Assembly (NCBI GenBank): GCA_013297585.1
Contig: JAAFHG010000032.1
Span: 1-16,993, forward strand
DNA: 16,993 bases
Reading direction: 5' to 3'
From: Chitinophagales bacterium
GTDB lineage: Bacteria; Bacteroidota; Bacteroidia; Chitinophagales; Chitinophagaceae
The notes under the pieces are model-generated. The model worked only from the letters and a program-made list of their open reading frames with translations, was not told the DNA's origin and searched no databases. This document shows, in pieces, positions 1-5,579 of the stretch. Position numbers and translations under genes: made by a program. Each line of letters starts with the position of its first letter. The first letter of the stretch is position 1.

Positions 1-2432
1 ATACGGTAACAAAAGTAATTAAAGTAGGTGCTGATAATAAATACTGTGCTTTGCCAAATGCAAGCTTTACAGTTAATGCAACTACACAATGTTTGGCTAC
101 TAACAATGTTGTTTTCACTAGCAACAATACTGACACTAATGTCATTTACGACTGGGCTTTTGGTGATGGTGCTGCTGGTACTTCTAACAATTCAGTAGCG
201 CACAGCTATCTTGTTACTGGTACTTACAATGTTACACTTACTGTTACCAATGCTTGTGGTAGTAGCACTACTACACAGCCAATAACTATTAACGATGTAC
301 CTGAACAACCACTAGCTATTAATGGTACAACGGCTATTATGGTAGGCGTTACCTCTCAGCTTAGAAGTGCAACCGCAGGCGGTACTTGGTCTAGCGCCAA
401 TGGTAGCGTGGCTATGGTAAGTGCAAATGGTTTATTAACTGGTATTACTGCTGGTACTACTACTATTAAATACACGGTTAGCAATAGTTGTGGCACTGCA
501 TTTACCACTGTACCTGTAACTATTGCCGTATCTAATATTGGTGCGCCTTGTACAGCGCCTAAAGCAGGCTTTACAGTTATCACAGCTGCACAATGCTTTA
601 CTAATAATAGCTTCACATTTACCAATACTACTACTGGCAATACACCTGTGTACGTTTGGAATTTTGGTGATGGTTCTGCCACAGTAAGCAGTGATAATGC
701 TACACACAACTACACTGCTTCTGGTAATTTTATTGTTACACTTACGGCCGTTAATGCTTGTGGTGTAAGCACTAAAACGGCTCTTGTTACGGTAAAAGCT
801 ATTTCTACTTCTATTACTACAGCTAGTATGTGTGCAGGCAGTAGTTATGTATTTAATGGCATTAGTTACAATGCAGCTGGTACTTACACAGTATTACTTA
901 CCAATGCGGTAGGTTGCGATAGTATTGCTACGCTAATATTAACTAGCAAAGCCATTACAACATCCACCACTAATATGGCTGTATGTGTTAGTAGTTTACC
1001 TATCACTTGGAATGGTATTACTTGCGCTGAGGTAGGTACTTATACAGCACGCCTTACCAATGCGGTAGGTTGTGATAGTTTGGCTACCTTGGTACTTACT
1101 GAAAAAGCCATTACAACCTCTACCACATATGCATCTATTTGTGCAGGTAGTTTCTACTGGTTTAATGGTAATAGCTACACCACTGCTGGTACTTATGTTA
1201 CACATCTTACCAATGCAGCAGGTTGTGATAGTGTGGCTACTTTAATTATCACTGAAAAAATACCAACTAGTTCTACTACTGCGGTAAATATTTGTGCATC
1301 ATCATTGCCTTATACTTGGAACAATACCGTATTTACGAGTGCAGGCAGCTACATTGTACACCTTACCAATGCGGCTGGCTGCGATAGCGCTGCAACATTA
1401 ATACTTTCAGTGGGCAACGCACCCGAACCACCTGCTGCAATTGTTGGCCTTAGCAATATGCCTGTAGGTACGTCTTATACTTTCTCTAGTGCTACACCAA
1501 ATGGCGTATTTACAAGTAGTAATATAGCTGTAGCTACTGTAAACCCTACAACAGGCGTGGTTACTGGTATTGCACCTGGCATTACTACTATTACTTACAC
1601 TACTAGCAACAACTGTGGTTCATCTTATGTAACTATGGTGGTTACGGTTACTGCGGTTACGTCACCATGTAAGTTTGGGGCAAGCTTTACAGTAAATAAT
1701 GCTAACCAATGTGTAACCGATAATCAGTTTGTATTTACCAATACTACTAGCGGCGGTACTGCACCATTTATTTACTTATGGCAATTAGGCGATGGTGCAA
1801 CAGCTACCACAGCCAATGTAACCAAAGTTTACAGCAGTTTTGGCGAAAGAGATATTCAGTTAAAAGTAAAAGATGCCAATGGCTGCGAAAGCGATGCGAG
1901 TACGCTACACATTGTAGTAGGGGCTAAGCCAACAGCCAACTTCTCTGTACTGTACAATACTGGCAGCGGTACTAGCACCACCTTTATCAGCTCAAGCACT
2001 ATTGCGGCTGGCAATATGAGCTACTTATGGGATTTTGGTAATGGTGCTACCGCTACTTTGGTAAACCCTTCAGTAAACTTTACACCAGGTACTTATACTG
2101 TAAAACTAACCGTAAGCGGTATTGGTACTTGTAAATCTGAAGCGGTGCAAACCATTAGACAAGTAATAGCTGCTAACTTAAGTGTTTATCCAAACCCGGT
2201 AGCTACTAGCTTACGTGTAGCCTTTAAAGCAGCTTCTGCCACACCTACTACTGTACGAATTTTAGACTTAATAGGCCGAACCATTCAAACACAAACTGTA
2301 ACACCAAGTGCTGCAGGGGCTAGTGTTGCTGCCAACTTTAATACTGGCGGCTTAATGAATGGCGCCTACATTATAAGCGTTACAGATATTGCTTATGGCA
2401 CTATAGCCACACAGCAAATACTGAAACAATAA
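1..2432 (+). CDS. PKD/Ig-like repeat surface protein with T9SS type A sorting domain (5'-truncated)
   Basis: The reading frame is open to the left edge (first complete codon at 3), so the true start and signal peptide lie outside; the TTG at 51 is not a credible start. Visible modules in order: PKD domain (about 57-290, motif YDWAFGDG), Ig-like bacterial Big_2-type domain (about 291-530), PKD (about 561-794, YVWNFGDG), four tandem ~51-residue repeats (795-1412), a second Big_2-type domain (1413-1655), two more PKD domains (about 1665-1920, YLWQLGDG; 1926-2165, YLWDFGNG), then a C-terminal T9SS sorting domain (about 2169-2429) starting near SVYPNPV and ending TQQILKQ. Composition is strongly biased to Thr, Ala, Asn, Val and Ser. 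By family knowledge such proteins are exported through the type IX system and displayed or released, often as adhesins. The exact ligand is unknown. A terminator follows directly, so this is the last gene of its transcript. Confidence 0.92.
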   Translation, partial: TVTKVIKVGADNKYCALPNASFTVNATTQCLATNNVVFTSNNTDTNVIYDWAFGDGAAGTSNNSVAHSYLVTGTYNVTLTVTNACGSSTTTQPITINDVPEQPLAINGTTAIMVGVTSQLRSATAGGTWSSANGSVAMVSANGLLTGITAGTTTIKYTVSNSCGTAFTTVPVTIAVSNIGAPCTAPKAGFTVITAAQCFTNNSFTFTNTTTGNTPVYVWNFGDGSATVSSDNATHNYTASGNFIVTLTAVNACGVSTKTALVTVKAISTSITTASMCAGSSYVFNGISYNAAGTYTVLLTNAVGCDSIATLILTSKAITTSTTNMAVCVSSLPITWNGITCAEVGTYTARLTNAVGCDSLATLVLTEKAITTSTTYASICAGSFYWFNGNSYTTAGTYVTHLTNAAGCDSVATLIITEKIPTSSTTAVNICASSLPYTWNNTVFTSAGSYIVHLTNAAGCDSAATLILSVGNAPEPPAAIVGLSNMPVGTSYTFSSATPNGVFTSSNIAVATVNPTTGVVTGIAPGITTITYTTSNNCGSSYVTMVVTVTAVTSPCKFGASFTVNNANQCVTDNQFVFTNTTSGGTAPFIYLWQLGDGATATTANVTKVYSSFGERDIQLKVKDANGCESDASTLHIVVGAKPTANFSVLYNTGSGTSTTFISSSTIAAGNMSYLWDFGNGATATLVNPSVNFTPGTYTVKLTVSGIGTCKSEAVQTIRQVIAANLSVYPNPVATSLRVAFKAASATPTTVRILDLIGRTIQTQTVTPSAAGASVAANFNTGGLMNGAYIISVTDIAYGTIATQQILKQ
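795..1412 (+). repeat. Four tandem 51-52-codon repeats inside the surface protein
   Basis: Units start at the Lys codons at 795, 948, 1104 and 1257, i.e. lengths 51, 52, 51 and 52 codons. Each has the plan K-A-I-T-T-S-T-T, a Cys near residue 12, an aromatic-Asn-Gly or W-N segment, G-T/S-Y, and a closing L-T-N-A-x-G-C-D-S-x-A-T-L. Two Cys per unit suggest a disulfide-bonded small beta domain after export (inference). Unit 2 has an extra Cys (ITCAEVG). Similar GTY...NAxGCDS repeats are common in Bacteroidota surface proteins. Confidence 0.9.
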
Positions 2433-2467
2433 ACAATCTTGGTTTTGGGTTTATGGGGTATCAAGTA

Positions 2468-2497
2468 TCCCGGCTACGTCTGTAGCTGGGATTTTTT
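2468..2497 (+). terminator. Intrinsic terminator after the T9SS-targeted surface protein
   Basis: A 10-bp stem TCCCGGCTAC / GTAGCTGGGA (one G-T pair), with a 4-nt loop GTCT, is followed by a run of six T at 2492-2497. It lies 36 bp after the stop codon. Confidence 0.88.
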
Positions 2498-2563
2498 ATT
2501 GGTGGGTAAATGTGTTGCTGGCTGTGACTATTTTGTAAACTAATCAGCTTGTATTATTTTTAA

Positions 2564-2653
2564 GTTTTATTAACGGTAATAGGTGTAAGTACGTTGTTGG
2601 CAGAAGGTGCAACAACGGCAGGCGAGATGCAAACAAAGGACAAAATAATTTAA
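2564..2653 (+). pseudogene. Possible coding remnant before the 127-aa gene
   Basis: Between a TAA at 2561 and a TAA at 2651 there are 29 open codons that read like protein (VLLTVIGVSTLLAEGATTAG, then EMQTKDKII). The stop lies 1 nt before the ATG at 2655, a spacing typical of translationally coupled genes. It may be the tail of a degraded upstream partner. A run this short can also arise by chance, and the same bases contain an 8-bp inverted repeat (CGTTGTTG 2592-2599 / CAACAACG 2610-2617). Confidence 0.25.
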
Positions 2654-2654
2654 A

Positions 2655-3038
2655 ATGAAAATGATTGGTTTTAGAATGGAATACGATAAAGCACTAATAA
2701 ATTCTAAATATATCTTTGAAACAAGCGATGAAGACGCTTCTTTTATTACAAAAGAGGAAAAAGATATGTTAGTGGAGTATCTTGAGAAATCTGATATAGT
2801 TTTTTCTAAAACTTTAGCACTATTTGATGGCGAGAATTATATAGCCCCGTACATAATTTTTTCGGATAGTGAATGGATTTGGCCAAGTTATTTTTCTTAT
2901 AATCTTGCTAGGCAAGATTATATCAATTCTAGTTTTCTATTTCATGTACAAATAAGAAATTATAAACCGTTAGCTCTCACTGAAGAACAAAGAAGAGAAG
3001 TAACATTCTTCTTGGAAAAAGAAATGCTAAAAGTCTAA
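2655..3038 (+). CDS. Hypothetical protein, 127 aa, unrecognised family
   Basis: Acidic, probably cytoplasmic: no signal peptide and no membrane segment. It has a charged N-terminal half (ETSDEDASFITKEEKDML), a central aromatic stretch (YIAPYIIFSDSEWIWPSYF) and a helical charged C-terminus (EEQRREVTFFLEKEML). I do not recognise the family. The start at 2655 is taken because it follows a stop by 1 nt; a second Met codon lies two codons on. Size, acidity, isolation next to a non-coding repeat-rich stretch and a possible coding remnant upstream are reminiscent of orphan immunity proteins left after loss of a toxin, but nothing in the sequence proves that. Reality of the gene is likely because the frame is long for its base composition and the composition looks coding. 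Confidence 0.7.
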   Translation: MKMIGFRMEYDKALINSKYIFETSDEDASFITKEEKDMLVEYLEKSDIVFSKTLALFDGENYIAPYIIFSDSEWIWPSYFSYNLARQDYINSSFLFHVQIRNYKPLALTEEQRREVTFFLEKEMLKV

Positions 3039-3054
3039 GAAGATTGACTCCGCT

Positions 3055-3085
3055 CTTCGACTTGTTCCGCAAGGGCAAGTCGAAG
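3055..3085. repeat. Perfect 10-bp inverted repeat (hairpin)
   Basis: CTTCGACTTG (3055-3064) and CAAGTCGAAG (3076-3085) are perfect reverse complements around an 11-nt loop. It lies 16 bp after the stop of the 127-aa gene but has no T-run, so it is a weak terminator candidate and may instead be a REP-like repeat. Confidence 0.75.
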
Positions 3086-3162
3086 TACAGATAAAAAGCA
3101 TCTTTAATGCCACTTTTGGAAGAAGCTTTAAAATCAAGATGATAAACCTCTTTTATCTGTAC
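3085..3162. repeat. Nested inverted repeat, 12-bp perfect outer arms
   Basis: GTACAGATAAAA (3085-3096) and TTTTATCTGTAC (3151-3162) are exact reverse complements 54 nt apart. An inner pair CATCTT (3099-3104) / AAGATG (3136-3141) is nested inside. The outer left arm shares its first base with the end of the previous hairpin, so the two structures are directly adjoined. Could be a small MITE-like element or a structured RNA. Confidence 0.7.
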
Positions 3163-3184
3163 CTGCTAATTGATCGTTCACCAT

Positions 3185-3250
3185 AACCAAATTGATTAAT
3201 AAACCCAACCAAATTGAGTATTTATTACAACCAAATTAACAAATAAACCC
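3185..3250 (+). repeat. Three degenerate 22-bp tandem repeats
   Basis: Units at 3185-3206, 3207-3228 and 3229-3250 all begin AACCAAATT and continue with an AT-rich stretch; units 1 and 3 end ATAAACCC. There are no spacers, so this is a minisatellite-like tandem array rather than a CRISPR. No coding frame runs through it. Confidence 0.75.
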
Positions 3251-3293
3251 AATCAGGATGTCGAGCTATTTGCCCTTGTTCGTATGCCGTTCA

Positions 3294-3320
3294 GCAAATG
3301 TGCAAGGCGCACCCATTTGC
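3294..3320. repeat. Hairpin in the non-coding stretch
   Basis: GCAAAT-GTGC (3294-3303) pairs with GCAC-CC-ATTTGC (3309-3320) around the loop AAGGC with a 2-nt bulge. A run of six T begins about 15 nt later (in AAACTTTTTT), too far for a canonical terminator. Confidence 0.5.
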
Positions 3321-3516
3321 CGAAGGCGCAAAACTTTTTTCTAGCCTTGGTATTTGCCTCCACGTACCATTGTTACAAGTGTTTTATGAATGTAAGAGGT
3401 ACGGCTGAGAATCTCTAAAATTCCCTCACAATCTACCCACTCAACAATGCGAGTAATCCCATATTTTTACCACACTTAACTGCAATCACAAATCTTAAAT
3501 CAGTAATCTCAAATTA

Positions 3517-4041
3517 ATGATAGATCCTCGCTACCCAATAGGTCAGTTTGAACCGCAACCATTTTCTGAGAAACAAAAAGCGGCTTGGCTAGTAGATATT
3601 CAATTTTTGCCAAGAGCAGTAGAAATGGCTATTCAAAATCTAAACGACACTCATTTTGAAACACCATACCGTGATGGTGGCTGGACGATAAAACAATTGG
3701 TACACCATATTGCTGATAGTCATGTAAACGCTTATTGTCGTTTTAAATTGGGGCTTACAGAAACTAACCCTACCATTAAACCCTACGAAGAACAAGAATG
3801 GGCTTTATTGGCTGATATAGATTTGGTGCCAATTAATACTTCTATCACCATGCTGTATGCTGTTCATCAGCGGTTATATGCTACAATAGCTCATCTTACC
3901 GACGAGCAATGGCAAAGAACGGTCTATCATCCTGCAAGTGAAAAAACGATGAGTTTGTGGCATTTGCTAGGTATGTACGCATGGCACGGCAAGCACCATG
4001 TAGCACATATTACCACATTAAGAGAACGCAATAACTGGTAG
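3517..4041 (+). CDS. DinB/YfiT-type putative metal-dependent hydrolase or bacillithiol S-transferase (BstA-like)
   Basis: A 174-aa protein of the DinB four-helix superfamily, YfiT/BstA branch. Family signatures are the N-terminal DPRYPIGQF, the segment DGGWTIKQLVHHIADSH (about 53-69) and the C-terminal WHGKHHVAHI (156-165). The histidines at 63/64, 160 and 164 fit the metal-binding triad of this family. Length is full for the family. In Firmicutes the relatives transfer bacillithiol to electrophiles in thiol detoxification; whether this organism makes bacillithiol cannot be seen here, so the substrate is open. It is cytoplasmic, without signal peptide. The next gene (Nudix) follows 88 bp later on the same strand across a small 9-bp repeat. 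The ATG at 3517 is chosen because the conserved DPRYPIG motif begins at residue 3. Confidence 0.88.
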   Translation: MIDPRYPIGQFEPQPFSEKQKAAWLVDIQFLPRAVEMAIQNLNDTHFETPYRDGGWTIKQLVHHIADSHVNAYCRFKLGLTETNPTIKPYEEQEWALLADIDLVPINTSITMLYAVHQRLYATIAHLTDEQWQRTVYHPASEKTMSLWHLLGMYAWHGKHHVAHITTLRERNNW

Positions 4042-4071
4042 ACGACTTTTGTTGCAATAAAGTATAAATTT

Positions 4072-4098
4072 CTGCGACATCTGCGTAATCTGCGAGAA
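4072..4098 (+). repeat. Three 9-bp tandem repeats (CTGCGNNAT)
   Basis: Units CTGCGACAT (4072-4080), CTGCGTAAT (4081-4089) and CTGCGAGAA (4090-4098) sit between the DinB/YfiT-type gene and the Nudix gene. From memory, similar ATCTGCGT words recur in intergenic DNA of many Bacteroidota; I cannot verify copy number here. Confidence 0.7.
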
Positions 4099-4129
4099 AC
4101 CAACCTATTTATAAAGCAAGCACAACATA

Positions 4130-4699
4130 ATGAAAGAACTGAAAGACCTTAACTGGAAAGTATTATCATCAAGCTATTTAATTAAAGACACTTGGGCAAC
4201 AATAAGAATAGAAAGTTGCCAAACACCCGACGGCAGAGTTGTAGAACCTTACTATGTGTACGAATTTCCTAATTGGGTAACGGCTGTGGCTTTTACCAAA
4301 GACGGTAAGGTAATTTTAGAAAGGCAATAACGCCATGCATTAGGCAAAACCATGTACGAAATACCTGGTGGTTGTGTAGATGAAAGTGATGTTAACTTAG
4401 AAGCAGCTATTGCAAGGGAATTACTAGAAGAAACGGGCTACAAATTTGAAAAGTTCGACTATTTAGGAAGTACATCTGCCAACCCAAGTACCAATACCAA
4501 TATGATGCACATATTTATTGCGTATGATGGTGAACGTGTAGCCGAACAAAAACTAGATGCTGGTGAAGATTTAGAAGTGTTGTTTGTAACGATGGATGAA
4601 TTTCTAGAACTATTTAGGCAAGGAGAGTTTATACAATCGATGCATACGGTAGCTATTTATAGAGCTTTGGAAAAGCTAGGTAGATTAACGATACATTGA
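4130..4699 (+). pseudogene. Nudix hydrolase interrupted by an in-frame TAA
   Basis: Two open stretches (4130-4330 and 4331-4699) are in the same frame and together make one ~189-residue Nudix hydrolase of the ADP-ribose pyrophosphatase-like kind. Around the break it reads ...VILERQ-stop-RHALGKTMYEIPGGC. Related proteins usually have Q-Y-R-H there, so TAA at 4328-4330 probably replaces a Tyr codon (TAC or TAT) by one base change. The Nudix box lies in the second part: GGCVDES...ARELLEETGY, carrying the catalytic REx2EE core, although the spacing from GG to RE is one residue longer than the textbook GX5EX7RE. No other stop or frameshift is present, so the lesion is recent, a sequencing error, or read through. 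An ATG at 4352 could restart translation but would give a protein lacking the N-terminal beta strands. It probably hydrolysed a nucleoside diphosphate derivative. Confidence 0.88.
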
Positions 4700-4867
4700 T
4701 AGGATGGCAACACGGATGACGCGGATTTTGACAGATGAAACGGATCTTATATTCTGCCAAAGGCGGAATTATCCGCTTGCTAAATTAAAATGTTGTAGGA
4801 AGGCGCAAGTAAACAATGGAAAATCAGTGTAAAATCTAGTTGAATCTGTGTCATCCGTGTTCCTATC
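4698..4867. repeat. Long imperfect inverted repeat between Nudix gene and phosphoribosyltransferase
   Basis: The left arm (4698-4736) and right arm (4834-4867) are near reverse complements. The core AACACGGATGAC (4709-4720) pairs perfectly with GTCATCCGTGTT (4850-4861), and GATAGGA pairs with the terminal TCCTATC; the left arm has a 4-nt insertion. A small hairpin GCGGA-ATTA-TCCGC (4763-4776) sits in the loop. The left arm itself contains repeated CGGAT words with about 10-bp spacing. It overlaps the stop codon of the Nudix gene. Confidence 0.75.
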
Positions 4868-4905
4868 TACCTAGTACCATGATGATGTGTAGATAGTATA
4901 AATGT

Positions 4906-4921
4906 ATTTGCACATGCAAAT
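4906..4921. promoter_or_regulatory. Dyad ATTTGCA-N2-TGCAAAT upstream of the phosphoribosyltransferase
   Basis: Perfect 7-bp half sites around CA, centred about 68 bp before the ATG at 4982. Size and symmetry fit an operator for a dimeric regulator, but no cognate regulator is in the window. I found no clear Bacteroidota -33/-7 pair alongside it. Confidence 0.35.
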
Positions 4922-4981
4922 CAAAAAAATCATGGTTAACACTAACACTTTTCCTTTACTTTTAAGCAAGAAAATACCCAA

Positions 4982-5482
4982 ATGGCTGACAAGAGATACA
5001 TTTTAAATAAAGAAGTGGCTGCGCAAAAAATGCAGCGCATGGCTTTAGAAATAGCCGAACAATTAGATGGCGATACTAATGAACTCATCATCATTGGCGT
5101 GAAAAGTAGTGGTATGGTTATAGCCGAAAAAATAGGCGCTTTATTGCAACAATATGTACGTTTTTCTATCCGTATTATTGGGTTAAGTTTAGATAAACAT
5201 TTACCCCAAAACATAGAAATTACCGAGCCAGATATTGATTTTAACGGCAAGAATGTGATAATAGCAGATGATGTATCAAACAGTGGCAAAGTGCTATTGT
5301 ATGCACTAAAACCCTTACTTGCGTTTCATCCCAAACGGATACAAACATTGGTTTTGGTAGAACGAATGCACAAAGCTTTTCCTGTAAAGTCAGATTACAT
5401 TGGGCTTACTATTGCTACTGCTTTAGAAGACCATATTCAAGTAGAAGTAGAAAATGGTGAAGTAACAGGCGCATTTATTTAG
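4982..5482 (+). CDS. PyrR-like phosphoribosyltransferase
   Basis: A 166-aa type I phosphoribosyltransferase. The PRPP-binding segment is NVIIADDVSNSGKVLLYAL (91-109). It carries the two acidic residues D96-D97 typical of the fold, but the loop reads SNSGK where the usual pattern is xxTGxT, so Ser101 stands in for Thr. The C-terminal part, VLVERMHKAFPVKSDYIGL (124-142), matches the PyrR pattern V-D-R-G-H-R-E-L-P-I-x-A-D-Y-V-G. The upstream IIIGVKSSGMVIAEKI (36-51) is the conserved 'GVxxxG' loop. It may be a uracil phosphoribosyltransferase or a regulator-type PRTase; the base specificity cannot be read. No signal peptide. It is preceded by a 16-bp dyad and a 24-codon overlapping upstream frame, and the phosphohexomutase follows 97 bp later on the same strand. 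Confidence 0.85.
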   Translation: MADKRYILNKEVAAQKMQRMALEIAEQLDGDTNELIIIGVKSSGMVIAEKIGALLQQYVRFSIRIIGLSLDKHLPQNIEITEPDIDFNGKNVIIADDVSNSGKVLLYALKPLLAFHPKRIQTLVLVERMHKAFPVKSDYIGLTIATALEDHIQVEVENGEVTGAFI

Positions 5483-5579
5483 CGTGCTTTTATTGTTGAA
5501 AATGATTTTATTTGTAAATGAACAATTTTAATAACCACACAACAGTTAGTTAACTATAAAACCTAAAAATTTCAATCAT

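Larger units (their letters stand above)
3039..3516. other. 478-bp non-coding stretch rich in hairpins and repeats
   Basis: No convincing gene on either strand. It holds back-to-back inverted repeats (3055-3085, 3085-3162), a 3x22-bp tandem repeat (3185-3250), a hairpin at 3294-3320, and a weaker hairpin CGTACC 3363-3368 / GGTACG 3398-3403. The last 100 bp before the ATG at 3517 are AT-rich and presumably hold the promoter, but I see no clear TTTG/TAnnTTTG pair there. Confidence 0.7.

Noticed and set aside
51..53. TTG as start codon of the surface protein
   Set aside because: The frame is open from position 3 with coherent protein sequence before it, so the gene begins outside the window.
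356..1205. Open frames on the minus strand opposite the surface protein
   Set aside because: They mirror the low-complexity Thr/Ala/Asn codons of the real gene and show no domain logic.
3185..3250. CRISPR array
   Set aside because: Repeats are contiguous without spacers, degenerate, and no cas gene is present.
4331..4699. Downstream Nudix fragment as an independent gene
   Set aside because: It is in the same frame as the upstream part and lacks the N-terminal half of the fold; one substitution explains the split.
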